A DNA stretch of 64,000 nt, taken from positions 1-64,000 of the forward strand of contig JBCCQH010000005.1 in the NCBI GenBank assembly GCA_039024435.1, read 5' to 3'. Both the position numbers and the translations under genes were made by a program. Positions 9,846 through 18,454 of this stretch are shown one piece after another (the first letter of the stretch is position 1; the number at the start of each line of letters is the position of its first letter). The notes beneath the pieces were generated by a model, which saw nothing but the letters and a program-made list of their open reading frames with translations, ran no database searches and was not told the origin of the DNA. This DNA is from JBCCQH01 sp039024435 (GTDB taxonomy: Bacteria > Bacteroidota > Bacteroidia > J057 > JADKCL01).

Positions 9846-10148
9846 TCAGCCTCCGATCATTACGGTGGGACATCCGATGACAATCGAGCCGCCATGGGCA
9901 GTTGAATCTCCCATCCGGGCGGCGGGCACCCCCGCGATCAGCACGGTGGACGACCCCTTGACGATGCTGTCCGGCGGACCGACGCAGGTACACATGTCCC
10001 CGAGCCGGGCGGCAGGCATGCCCCCGATCAAAACGGTCATCCCACCGGGAGGCAGAATCGGCCCGCCTACGTGGGGAATCGGCGATGGAACCGCCGGGGT
10101 CTGCATGGGGCACGTGTGCATGTCCCCTACCCTCGCTGCAAATGACAT
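9846..10148 (-). CDS. PAAR-repeat spike-tip protein, Afp10-like
   Basis: A 100-aa protein with two PAAR motifs (PAARLGD near residue 46 and PAARMGD near residue 75) and spaced Cys/His residues (HTCP, CTC, HGG) suited to binding one metal ion at the cone tip. PAAR proteins cap the VgrG/gp5-like spike and sharpen the puncturing tip. It directly follows the spike gene. It is a minimal PAAR without a toxin extension, so any effector would have to ride in the tube or be encoded elsewhere. Confidence 0.93.
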   Translation of the reverse strand: MSFAARVGDMHTCPMQTPAVPSPIPHVGGPILPPGGMTVLIGGMPAARLGDMCTCVGPPDSIVKGSSTVLIAGVPAARMGDSTAHGGSIVIGCPTVMIGG

Positions 10149-10169
10149 ATTTTTTCCTCCTTTTGCATA

Positions 10170-11975
10170 TCAGTTGATTTGAACCAATGAACCCTTGACC
10201 GTCGTGATCGCGGTCGATTGCAGGGTCGCACCGGTGTTACCTTTGCCGGTAAAACTCATCGTGGCCTCGCAGGAGACGTTGTTCCCGCTGGCCTTGACAT
10301 CGCCACCGCTGGCGGCGATGCTTACGCCCCCCATTCCCGCCGTCAGCTTGATCTTGCCGGAACTGGCGCTCAGCGAGATGTCTTTGGCGCTTTTCAGGGT
10401 GATGCCCGAGCTGTCCAGGGTCACTTTGTTGCCGTTTTGGCACTGCATTTCAATGCTTTTGGCATCGTCGCTGATGTTGACCTTGTTGCCGCCGGGCGTT
10501 TCGATATTCAGGGCCTTCTTGTCGTCATCGAAGACCATTTTGATGGAATTTTTCGTGTAAATCCCCATTTCATTGTTGTCAGAGGTCAGCTCCACCGGGG
10601 ATTTTGCTTTGCTGCTGAACAGACTGCCCAGGATAACGGGAAATGCTGCATCGCCGTGCATAAAGCCCAACAGCACCTCGTCACCGACTTCGGGGTACCA
10701 AACCAGGCCGCGCTTGCCCCCGGCATTGGGGTGGGCCATGCGCGCCCAGACCGTGGCCGGCGGGGAACTCCCCCAAAACTTGAGGTCCACCTGGATGCGG
10801 TACTGACTGTCGGGATCAGAATCGAGTTTAGTGACCAAGCCCGGCTGCAATCCGGTCATCGAATCGTAAAATTCCCCCGGGCCGGTTCCCTGGCCGTACT
10901 GTTGGTGGTGCCATTCGGGCGACATCCCAATTTGCACGTGGGTCGTCCAGCGCCCCCCCTGGAGCGATTGGCGCACCCCGGTGACGTAAGCGTTGCCGCT
11001 CATTTCCGTTCCGAATCCGGACAGTTTCACGAGGTCGCCTGGATCAATGCTGAATCCGTAGCTTTTAATCCGTCCCCGCACGCGCGCCATCCGACTCTTG
11101 AGCATACAGGCTTCGGCCCAGGAATCAAGTTCGGTCTGCTCCAAGGCGCCCCGGTGCATCCGCTCGGCGGTGGTCGGCGCGAAACTGCTGCCCAGCGAGG
11201 CTCCGGTCCAGGTGCCGGGATTGTCCGGTACCGTGGTTCCCGGCGCGGTCTTCGTGGTGGTGACGACCGCCTGCGAGGAGATGTCCCAGGCCGTCGCCTC
11301 CACCCCTTGTAGCTGGGTCCGGCCATCGATCTCCAGTTCGGCTTCCATGACGTTATTGCCGTACTTGAGTTCGCTGGCGGCACTGCCGGAAAAGCGGGGC
11401 TTTTTGACGCTGACGGTGTTGGCTTTGCAGGTGACCAGCACGCCAATGGCCTCGGCGCGGCGCAGCATGAAATCCCAGTCGGTGGAATTGTGCTGAAAGA
11501 GAAAGGGATGCTTATAGCTGGTGGATTCCACATCGGCGGAAGCTCCCGAGGCATTGCCGATGAGGGTGCTGAAGATGTCACTGTCTTTTTTGTCGGCGAA
11601 GTAGGCGTTTTTCTCCCCAATGGTCATCTTCACGGCCTTGTCTTTGGCTTCGAGGATGAGCAGCGACTGCCCGTTGCGGACCCGGATCGCGTGGCTGGTC
11701 AAGATGCCCGCAAACAGGTCAAAGGTCGTCCCGCCGGCCGCATCTTTGAAGGTGATTTTGACGTCGCCCCCGGGCTTGAGCGAGGGGCTGCTGCCGGAAC
11801 TGAGGGGAAAATCCTGCGCGGCCGGGTCGCCGTCAGGAATGGTGATGACCGCAGTGGGAATCTTGTTGATCGCGTGGTTGATGCTGATCGATACCACGGT
11901 AAAGCTGCCGCCGAGCTTGCTGCCCGCAACGGTGACTTCGGCGTCGACCAGGTCGTATACTTTTGGTAGTCCCAT
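10170..11975 (-). CDS. VgrG/gp5-gp27-like spike protein, Afp8-like
   Basis: A 601-aa spike-hub protein. Residues 1-350 resemble the gp27-like phage late control D fold. Residues about 369-457 form the gp5 OB fold, with VWARMAHPNAG followed by WYPEVGDEVLLGF. The C-terminus (about 470-601) is a repetitive Gly/Ser/Lys beta region (for example ITLKSAKDISLSASSG) that would make the needle. In eCIS this trimer is the central puncturing spike. It lies between the LysM adaptor and the PAAR tip, with 9 bp and 21 bp gaps. No C-terminal effector domain is fused. Confidence 0.9.
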   Translation of the reverse strand: MGLPKVYDLVDAEVTVAGSKLGGSFTVVSISINHAINKIPTAVITIPDGDPAAQDFPLSSGSSPSLKPGGDVKITFKDAAGGTTFDLFAGILTSHAIRVRNGQSLLILEAKDKAVKMTIGEKNAYFADKKDSDIFSTLIGNASGASADVESTSYKHPFLFQHNSTDWDFMLRRAEAIGVLVTCKANTVSVKKPRFSGSAASELKYGNNVMEAELEIDGRTQLQGVEATAWDISSQAVVTTTKTAPGTTVPDNPGTWTGASLGSSFAPTTAERMHRGALEQTELDSWAEACMLKSRMARVRGRIKSYGFSIDPGDLVKLSGFGTEMSGNAYVTGVRQSLQGGRWTTHVQIGMSPEWHHQQYGQGTGPGEFYDSMTGLQPGLVTKLDSDPDSQYRIQVDLKFWGSSPPATVWARMAHPNAGGKRGLVWYPEVGDEVLLGFMHGDAAFPVILGSLFSSKAKSPVELTSDNNEMGIYTKNSIKMVFDDDKKALNIETPGGNKVNISDDAKSIEMQCQNGNKVTLDSSGITLKSAKDISLSASSGKIKLTAGMGGVSIAASGGDVKASGNNVSCEATMSFTGKGNTGATLQSTAITTVKGSLVQIN

Positions 11976-11984
11976 CGATTCGGA

Positions 11985-12644
11985 TCAGTTGCTCAGGGGT
12001 GGAATGACAATGCGCGTGCCGATGCGCAGGGAACGGAAATTGGTGATGCGGTTGACCCGCGCCAGTTCCAGGTAGTAGTGCGGCGTGTTGTAGTATTTCT
12101 GGGAGAGGCCGGGCAGGGAATCGCCTTCCCGCACGATGACCGAGCGGGTGAGGTCGGGGGACTGCAAACCAGCGGCGGCTTTGCGGGAAGCAACCGTCTC
12201 GGTCTGGGTGATCGCCAGTTCCACTTGGGCGCGCAGGGGCTTGCCCTCGCTGTTGAAGAGGCTATAGCTGACCCGCACCGATTCGGTCTGGCCGGAAAAG
12301 ATAAAATCTCCTACGGTGACCTTGAGGTAGTTCGCGGTGTGGCTATCGGAATTGACCGAGTACACCAAAGCCAGAAAGGCATCCACCTGAGAGCGGACGG
12401 TGGTTTCGGAGCTGGTACTGTCATCGGCGGCTACCCAGGAATTGTCAAAAAACAAAGGAAACACCAGGCCATTCTGCTCCTCACCGGCGTAGACCGGGGG
12501 AGCGGAAATCCCGATCGAATGCGAACGCAAGAAGCGGTTCTCGTAATCCAGGTCCATCTGGGCCGGGTCGTAGTGTCCGGTCCAGGTAGAAACTTTCGAG
12601 CCGAAAGCGGCGTCCGAATAACAGTCGATGGTGATATTGGCCAT
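11985..12644 (-). CDS. LysM-domain baseplate adaptor, Afp7-like
   Basis: A 219-aa protein counted from ATG at 12644; a TTG 18 bp upstream is in frame but less likely. The C-terminal 55 residues are a LysM domain (VREGDSLPGLSQKYYNTP, ending RIGTRIVIPPL). In eCIS, Afp7/PVC7-type LysM proteins sit between the tube and the spike hub and are not thought to act as cell-wall binders. The N-terminal 160 residues are beta-rich. It comes just before the spike gene and just after the DUF5908 peptide, as in other eCIS operons. Confidence 0.88.
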   Translation of the reverse strand: MANITIDCYSDAAFGSKVSTWTGHYDPAQMDLDYENRFLRSHSIGISAPPVYAGEEQNGLVFPLFFDNSWVAADDSTSSETTVRSQVDAFLALVYSVNSDSHTANYLKVTVGDFIFSGQTESVRVSYSLFNSEGKPLRAQVELAITQTETVASRKAAAGLQSPDLTRSVIVREGDSLPGLSQKYYNTPHYYLELARVNRITNFRSLRIGTRIVIPPLSN

Positions 12645-12662
12645 GGGCGGAGGGGTTTTCAA

Positions 12663-12851
12663 TTAGCGTTCGCGGAGATCGGCGATGAGTTCGGCGACCT
12701 GCATCATGCATTCGTCGATGATGGCAGCGCGCAGAGATTCCATCTGCTGCCGGTCCATTCCGGCGGCTTTGGCGGCAGACTTTCCGGCGTTGCCACTGTC
12801 GGTTTTATCAACGATGGTCTTGACGACCATTTCACGTATTTCTACTGGCAT
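12663..12851 (-). CDS. DUF5908 small eCIS protein
   Basis: A 62-aa acidic peptide beginning MPVEIREMVVKTIV, the hallmark start of the DUF5908 family, with a helical C-terminus (LRAAIIDECMMQVAELIADLRE). Members occur in Bacteroidota eCIS operons between the tube and LysM genes; their role is unknown. The gaps are 7 bp to the upstream tube gene and 18 bp to the LysM start. The predicted amphipathic helix suggests a protein-protein contact, perhaps an assembly chaperone, but that is inference. Confidence 0.75.
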   Translation of the reverse strand: MPVEIREMVVKTIVDKTDSGNAGKSAAKAAGMDRQQMESLRAAIIDECMMQVAELIADLRER

Positions 12852-12858
12852 ATTGGGC

Positions 12859-13308
12859 TTAATTAACGATGACGGTGTATTCGTTGTAGCGGAAAGTCAG
12901 CGTTTCGGTGAGCATTCCGCTGGATTTTGCGTCGAAGCCATCGGTGGACATCGAGATCGGGAAAGCATCGGAAAACTGCCAGCTCCGGACCGGGGAACCT
13001 TGCTCGTTCAGCGCCATGAGCAACAAGTCGAAGTAAGACGCCGTCGTGTCTTCGATGCTTTTGATCATGTAGTTGTAGAACTTGGTCTCCAGCGAGGTCA
13101 AAGTCGCCGTCACCGGCTTGGTGATGACCAGATCCCCAAATTTGATGTCGGTGACAAAATTGGGGGGTGTCTCTTCGCCGGTGTCCAGCACGAGGTCAAA
13201 CTTGAGCCCTTTGACGTCGTAACACAGCAATTCTCCCAGCTCCGACCCGTTTTGGAAAACGGTGAGCTTGAAGTAAAAACCAGGAAGGGGTACCGAGGTA
13301 GAGGACAT
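12859..13308 (-). CDS. eCIS inner tube protein 2, Afp5-like
   Basis: A 149-aa phage-tail-tube family protein. It opens with PLPGFYFKLTVFQNGSE and has a central long beta hairpin, like the T4 gp19 and Hcp fold. Paired with the neighbouring 147-aa tube gene, it probably forms the initiating tube ring(s) near the spike, as Afp5 does; the abundant tube subunit is usually the other paralogue. It is separated by 118 bp from the upstream tube gene, a longer gap than elsewhere in the operon. Confidence 0.85.
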   Translation of the reverse strand: MSSTSVPLPGFYFKLTVFQNGSELGELLCYDVKGLKFDLVLDTGEETPPNFVTDIKFGDLVITKPVTATLTSLETKFYNYMIKSIEDTTASYFDLLLMALNEQGSPVRSWQFSDAFPISMSTDGFDAKSSGMLTETLTFRYNEYTVIVN

Positions 13309-13426
13309 GGTTGGGAACTGGCTGGATCAATGATTCAAGTTAGATGACCAAAATGGGGACGGGGACGGGTGCGTTGGGGAGGATTCCCTCCCGGAGCGCA
13401 CCCGCCACTGGTCCGCGCCCACCTGA

Positions 13427-13870
13427 TTATGAGGCTTCGATCGTCACCCCCTCGTGGGCGATGGTGATCTCTTCGATGGCTACGTCGCTGGAATCGGCCT
13501 TCATGTCCGGGCTGGACACCTTTTTCGGCCAGGCGTTGATCAGCTTCCAGGACATCACAGTACTGCCGGATTCGTCGAGCAACTGGATCGTGACCGTTTT
13601 GCGGGTCGGCACGTTCAGTTTGACCTCGTTGAGCCAGGTAAAGAAGGTGTTGTCCTTCTTAAATACGCCCTTCTTGATGGTGATGTCGGAGGACTTGCGG
13701 AGTCCCGGCATCTTGGTCAAGGTAAATTCCGGGCTGCTTCCGTACCGGTAAGTCATTTCGTCCAACTCAACGTCGAGTCCGGAAACCTCCGAGCACTGCA
13801 TGTCCGTCTGTCCATCCCAGTCCACCTGGAAATAGAACGTCGGCTGCGGATATGATACACTACTTGACAT
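13427..13870 (-). CDS. eCIS inner tube protein 1, Afp1-like
   Basis: A 147-aa protein of the tail-tube family. It begins YPQPTFYFQVDWDG and contains the conserved EVSGLDVELDEMTYRYGSS segment near residues 28-46 and KKGVFKKDNTFFTW near residues 66-79. Both are typical of the main tube subunit of Bacteroidota eCIS. Rings of this protein form the channel ejected by sheath contraction. It follows the sheath gene after 114 bp and precedes the second tube gene. Length and frame are normal. Confidence 0.9.
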   Translation of the reverse strand: MSSSVSYPQPTFYFQVDWDGQTDMQCSEVSGLDVELDEMTYRYGSSPEFTLTKMPGLRKSSDITIKKGVFKKDNTFFTWLNEVKLNVPTRKTVTIQLLDESGSTVMSWKLINAWPKKVSSPDMKADSSDVAIEEITIAHEGVTIEAS

Positions 13871-13984
13871 GTCTATTGTTCAATTTTGAGATTACTACTA
13901 CTTGATGAATTTCTGCGGGCTGATTGTCGATTTCTGTGGTTTTGGGCGGCTCACCGCCCACCATCAGAAACTGGAAATCGAGCA

Positions 13985-15985
13985 TCAGGATTCCTGCATC
14001 TTGTGCGAGAACTTCAGAATGATGAATTCCGCGGGACGGACGACGGCCATGCCGATTTCGACGTTCATGCGGCCTTCGAGGATGTCGACGGGCGTCATCG
14101 TAACGCCCAAGCCAATGTTCACGAAGAAGGCTTCTTCCGGACTCGATCCGGCGAGGGCACCTTGCTTCCAGAGGTTGGTGAGGTAGTTCACAATCATGGC
14201 CTTGACCTTGATCCAGGTGATGGAAGTGTTCGGCTCAAAGACCGCCCAGTTGGTGGACAGCTTCACTGATTGCTCAACCATGATGAAGGTCCGGCGGACG
14301 GAGACGTAGCGCCACTCGTTGTTATTGCCCGCGAGGGTGCGCGCGCCCCAAACCAGGGTGCCTTTGCCGGCAAAGGAGCGGATCGCATTGACCGACTTGC
14401 CCGCGTTCACGTCGACGTTGAGGTCTTCTTGTTCCTTATCGTCGATTTTGACCCAGGGACGGTTGGTGGAGGCGAGGCTGACATTGGCCGGGGCCTTCCA
14501 TACCCCCGTATTGTTGTCGACCTGGGCGTACACCCCAGCGATGGCTCCACTCGGCGGCAATTTGCCCCCTTCGACCTGGATTTCGTTCACGATGGTTTTG
14601 TAAAGCGGAATCGTGTCGTAGAGGACTTTGTCCTTGTTGTCGCGCAATTTTTCCACGTCATCGCGGACGGAAAACAAAATGCCGACGACCGCGTCGAGGG
14701 AAGCTTTGAGCTTCGAGCGGCCCAGGGCCACCTGATTTTCGAGCGGCTGGCCATCGTAACCCGGTGATGCGGTGACTTCGGCCAGATTGAACTCGGCAAA
14801 GTCCTTCTTGGGATCGAGTACGGCCAGCTTGAGGGCCAGGTCGATGCCTTGCAGCGAGCGGGTGACATTGGAGAGCGGGGAACCGAGGGCGGTTTTGGAA
14901 CGCAACTCGGTGAGCAGGCTTTCACTTTGGATTTTGCCACCTCCACCGCTGGGTGCGGCGGCCGCCGCACCGCCTTTGGCTTTGGCGTCGCCTTTGCCTT
15001 TGGCGTCGGCTTTGGGCTTGGGCTCAGGAGCCGATCCGCCGACATTGCCGTCGCGGATATCAAACACCCGCTGGATCAAGGTCTTGATCGTTCCTGCGTA
15101 GTGCTTGAGCTCGTTCAGGCTACCCCGATCACCATCGTTGATGGCGGCGTACTGTGTGTTGATGGTCTTGCCATTGCCGAAAGGATCTTTCAGCGCGGTT
15201 TCCACCGTATCCACATCGGCCAGAATCTGACGGAGTTCCTTGACCGGAGTGGGATTGTCCAGCAGGTCTTCCAGCACTTTCGGCTCGCCTTTGTCATTCG
15301 AAATGGCGATCTGGTTAAATCCGAAGCGGGGGGCATATACCGTCTGGATCCAGGGGTAATAGGCCGCACCGTAACTCAGGTAGTTGATCCCAATCCCGCC
15401 GCGGAAATCAGTGATGATATCGGCATCTTTGCGGGAGATATCCCCCTTAAACACGTCCAGAATGGAAAAGCGGTCCTGCATATCGTTGCACTGCAAGAGC
15501 ATCGATTGCTGCAACGCGAAGCAGTCGCCTTTCTTTTCGAGCAGCATCGCATCGGGCATGACCAGCATCGTGGGGTGGTCATTGGCGTACAAGACATCGA
15601 TCCCCACTTGGAGCTTTTCCATTTCGACGTCGTCGCCGTACAGTCCGACCGATACCACGTAGCACTCGCCGCCACCATTGGCGTAGAACATGCGCATGCT
15701 GTCGTAGAGGTAGTACTGATTTTCAAATTCCACACTCTTAACCCCTTCTCCGCCGGCTTCCATCTGCACGGAAATGGCCCCGACATCCGGGCCCAATCCG
15801 TAGATCTCTTTGAATTCCAGCAATGAAGTGATGTGGACCGAAGTGTTGAGCACACTCTTGCCGTTTTTTCGCGCCCGTTGGGTATAGCCAATGAACGCGG
15901 GGACGGCGGTGGGCACCTGCCCTACTGATGGAGGTAACGTCGAAATTTCTTCAACGTATACTCCGGGAGTTTTGTAATCTGCCAT
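13985..15985 (-). CDS. eCIS contractile sheath protein
   Basis: A 666-aa sheath subunit. The N-terminus (DYKTPGVYVEEIS, then AFIGYT) and C-terminus (LVWGARTLAG; NLWKQGALAGSSPEEAFFV) are the conserved sheath core that makes the interlocking, contracting mesh. Only one sheath gene is present here, whereas Afp/PVC carry three. Around residues 312-350 is a Lys/Ala/Gly/Pro-rich low-complexity linker, which probably marks a surface-exposed inserted domain. The gene lies second after DUF4255 and the 339-aa protein and just before the tube genes, as expected. Confidence 0.95.
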   Translation of the reverse strand: MADYKTPGVYVEEISTLPPSVGQVPTAVPAFIGYTQRARKNGKSVLNTSVHITSLLEFKEIYGLGPDVGAISVQMEAGGEGVKSVEFENQYYLYDSMRMFYANGGGECYVVSVGLYGDDVEMEKLQVGIDVLYANDHPTMLVMPDAMLLEKKGDCFALQQSMLLQCNDMQDRFSILDVFKGDISRKDADIITDFRGGIGINYLSYGAAYYPWIQTVYAPRFGFNQIAISNDKGEPKVLEDLLDNPTPVKELRQILADVDTVETALKDPFGNGKTINTQYAAINDGDRGSLNELKHYAGTIKTLIQRVFDIRDGNVGGSAPEPKPKADAKGKGDAKAKGGAAAAAPSGGGGKIQSESLLTELRSKTALGSPLSNVTRSLQGIDLALKLAVLDPKKDFAEFNLAEVTASPGYDGQPLENQVALGRSKLKASLDAVVGILFSVRDDVEKLRDNKDKVLYDTIPLYKTIVNEIQVEGGKLPPSGAIAGVYAQVDNNTGVWKAPANVSLASTNRPWVKIDDKEQEDLNVDVNAGKSVNAIRSFAGKGTLVWGARTLAGNNNEWRYVSVRRTFIMVEQSVKLSTNWAVFEPNTSITWIKVKAMIVNYLTNLWKQGALAGSSPEEAFFVNIGLGVTMTPVDILEGRMNVEIGMAVVRPAEFIILKFSHKMQES

Positions 15986-16010
15986 TTCGCATTGGTATTA
16001 AATTAATTGT

Positions 16011-17030
16011 TTATTTCTGCTCCAAGACCAGGTAGGATTCCGCAACGAGTGCGTCCGCTTGGTCGGGGTGTCGTTTTAAGTATTTCAGAGAAGGAAAGGG
16101 TAAGCGCTCCGAGATGACCGCGCTGTTTGTCCCATTGACCAGCCGAAAAGCGTAAGGGTAGAATTCCGCAAGCCGCACTTTGCGCGTGGTCCGAAAACGA
16201 AAGGTCCTGGCCGCGGGAACCCGATCTGATTCCACTGGCACAAATTCCATCTGCTGATCGGGGTCAATGATGCGCAGGGTAGAGAAATTCCTTTCCCCCA
16301 CTTCGATGTTGTAATTCCAGTAGACCTCCCGCGCGGCAAAATCGAGGACGTATTGGGTGATCGCTTGTCCGCGGTAGACTTGGGATCGGGTGTCCAGTTG
16401 CAGGTCGATCCGGGCAAAAACCCGCTTGCGGGCTTCCTGGGCGGTGACTACGTACTCCGATTTCCCCTCCGGCAACGCAATCCGAAACCGGCCTTCGGGA
16501 TGCGCCCGCAAATCGAGTGCGGCCCGGCCGTCGCCGCCGCTGTAGGCGACCAATTCGGAGCCATCGGCCGCGTACGCCATTACTTTGCAGTCGGGCGCCC
16601 CCACCTGCACGGAAAAGATAGCGGAATGCAGCGGGTAAATATCCCCGGCTCCCGCTACTTCCGCTTCACTCAGCCGATGGTTCCGCAGATTTCCCGCCCG
16701 GTCCCGGTCGCTGAAGTAAAGGCATTTGCGGAGCAGGTCCCACTCCGGCAACTCGGTGAACTGCGGATACCAGGGATCGATGGGCCGCAGGTCCAGGCGC
16801 AGCGGCACGGTCTCGGGCTGGGGCTCGGGTGCAGATCTTCCCCCCGGGAAAATGGGAAAATCCCGCACCACCAGTATTTGGTGGCCCTCGGTGTGTAGGC
16901 GGAGGCGATGGCGGACCAGACGCGCTTGGGTAGCCGGAGAAGCGGTTACTTCTACCCCACGCCAAACGCCCGCTTGGAAATAAGCGTGGCGCAAGTCGAT
17001 TTTCGCTATGGTACGGGTTTCAATCTGCAT
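16011..17030 (-). CDS. eCIS-operon hypothetical protein, 339 aa
   Basis: I do not recognise a named domain. The protein has no signal peptide or membrane segment and is mostly beta by composition, with a Pro-rich spot near residue 70. A central segment near residues 105-175 (LLRKCLYFSDRD; YPLHSAIFSVQVGAPDCKVMAY) suggests two beta-sandwich modules. It lies between the DUF4255 gene (34 bp) and the sheath gene (25 bp), inside the structural block, so it is likely a structural or assembly component specific to this eCIS lineage. A cap or collar role is possible but inferred only from position. Confidence 0.6.
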   Translation of the reverse strand: MQIETRTIAKIDLRHAYFQAGVWRGVEVTASPATQARLVRHRLRLHTEGHQILVVRDFPIFPGGRSAPEPQPETVPLRLDLRPIDPWYPQFTELPEWDLLRKCLYFSDRDRAGNLRNHRLSEAEVAGAGDIYPLHSAIFSVQVGAPDCKVMAYAADGSELVAYSGGDGRAALDLRAHPEGRFRIALPEGKSEYVVTAQEARKRVFARIDLQLDTRSQVYRGQAITQYVLDFAAREVYWNYNIEVGERNFSTLRIIDPDQQMEFVPVESDRVPAARTFRFRTTRKVRLAEFYPYAFRLVNGTNSAVISERLPFPSLKYLKRHPDQADALVAESYLVLEQK

Positions 17031-17064
17031 TGTGATTGCTTTGGCCGCCGGTCCGGCGGTGGCG

Positions 17065-17622
17065 TCAAGCCTCCAGTTGCGCCCCCCTTTCGGTGATGCG
17101 CGGCGCGGAAATCCGTTGGCGAGTGCCGGGCACGAGTTGCAGCCGGACCCGGTAGATGACCGACGGCATATGCTTGGCCCCGATGGCGCTCCAGAGGTTG
17201 CTTTGCTCGGTAAAATCCATGTTGTAGATCTCCCAACTCATGCGGTGGATCCCGGTCGACAGGCCGGGCGAATTGGAAGGGAGGAAGACATTTTTATCGT
17301 AAAAGAACTCGATAGCGATGGAGATCAATTGCAACGCATCGCCGGTCAACTGACCCGGAAAATAGCCCGAAACCAGCACGTAGAGGTTCAAATCAATCGG
17401 AGCGCGGCGCTCACCCCGCCCGTTGGTGGCGCCGCTTTTCTTTTCTTCCTGGATGCTCAGTACGGAAAAAATAATGGCATTTTCTTCCTTGACCGCGACT
17501 TCTCCCTGCTGATCTACAATCACCGAAAGGACCGCGAGGTCCTTGACCGGACGGGGGTCGAGTACCCGGCGAAAATGATCGTTCAGGTCTTCCACGACGT
17601 ATTCCAGGGCTTCTTTGATCAT
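17065..17622 (-). CDS. DUF4255 tube-terminator-like protein, Afp16/PVC16-like
   Basis: A 185-aa DUF4255 (Pvc16 N-terminal domain) protein. It begins IKEALEYVVEDLNDHF and has the family's NLYVLVSGYF and SIAIEFFYDKNVF stretches near residues 95-133. In Afp/PVC the Afp16-type protein caps the distal end of tube and sheath and ends polymerization. The ATG at 17622 lies 1 bp after the stop of the membrane-protein gene, so the two are translationally close. The length suits the single-domain form seen in Bacteroidota. Confidence 0.88.
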   Translation of the reverse strand: MIKEALEYVVEDLNDHFRRVLDPRPVKDLAVLSVIVDQQGEVAVKEENAIIFSVLSIQEEKKSGATNGRGERRAPIDLNLYVLVSGYFPGQLTGDALQLISIAIEFFYDKNVFLPSNSPGLSTGIHRMSWEIYNMDFTEQSNLWSAIGAKHMPSVIYRVRLQLVPGTRQRISAPRITERGAQLEA

Positions 17623-17623
17623 G

Positions 17624-18061
17624 TTATTCTTCCTCTTTCATTGCTTTGACCAGCTTGACCGATACGATCCAATTCACGATACGGGTCAGGTAGATCCCGA
17701 GCAGACAGACCGCAATCGTCAGCAGTGCGCCGCCGGTTTCCCGCCAGAATCCCTCGTTGATTTTGCCCACCACGGGGAAATGCGCCTCATCCGGAGGTGC
17801 CCAATTGCCCGGGTCAAAGGCCAGTCCCACCAGTTGGTCGGCAAAATTCACCCAGAGGATGAATCCCAGCCCGGTCGAGGCCAGGGCCGACAACAGGAAC
17901 AGGCCCAGCTCCCGGCGGATCAGTCGGCGGCGTTTTTCCCGGGCCACCGCTTCCTCGTCCACGTACTCGAACTCCAAGGGGACATCCTGACCCTTTTTTT
18001 CCAGGTCCTTCAGGCGCTCCTCGCGCAGGTATTCAAACCGGTTCTCAAGACTCGAGGACAT
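17624..18061 (-). CDS. Two-helix membrane protein at head of eCIS operon
   Basis: A 145-aa protein with no known domain that I recognise. Residues 1-50 are highly charged and probably a coiled coil (LREERLKDLEKKG; AREKRRRLIRRE). Two hydrophobic helices follow, near residues 53-75 (GLFLLSALASTGLGFILWV) and 110-135 (ALLTIAVCLLGIYLTRIVNW). The basic cluster before the first helix suggests a cytoplasmic N-terminus. As first gene of the operon, abutting DUF4255, it may tether the particle or help release it. Classical eCIS are free cytosolic particles, so a membrane partner is notable. Function is unknown. Confidence 0.7.
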   Translation of the reverse strand: MSSSLENRFEYLREERLKDLEKKGQDVPLEFEYVDEEAVAREKRRRLIRRELGLFLLSALASTGLGFILWVNFADQLVGLAFDPGNWAPPDEAHFPVVGKINEGFWRETGGALLTIAVCLLGIYLTRIVNWIVSVKLVKAMKEEE

Positions 18062-18454
18062 TGAAATCGACTTTTGGTACTGCCCGCTGCCGGATAGTAC
18101 ACCAGACTATTTATTGGTCACATCACCCGCCGAGCAAGTCGGCACTCAGTGCGGTCGGCCAAGGGCAAACCGCCCCGGCCCAAAGCTATTTGTGGGGTCA
18201 GCGGAATACAAGTACACTTAGGGGATCAAATTGACAGGGACAAACCGAGTACGCCTCTGATCGAGGATAAATTCCCAATCATTTGCCGCAAATTTAGAGC
18301 GAAGAACACGGCGTTGTACCGAAGCATTCACGACCGAAGCAAAGCGGATCGCAAGTGCATTTCACGGGATGTAGCGGGGATCAGGAAAAGTTTCCGGGCA
18401 TTTACGATAGACGCAAAGGGAAAAAGGATGACCCCCAAAGCGCATCCAGGAGAC
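18062..18454 (-). promoter_or_regulatory. Upstream region of the eCIS operon, no gene seen
   Basis: This 393-bp gap separates the eCIS operon start from the 3' end of the hydrolase gene. It must hold the eCIS promoter if transcription starts here. On the minus strand a weak TTTG ... TAAGTGTA pair with about 20-nt spacing lies near 18215-18245, but it only partly matches the Bacteroidota consensus. Plus-strand open frames across it have shadow-like composition. No RNA gene or repeat was recognised. Confidence 0.3.
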
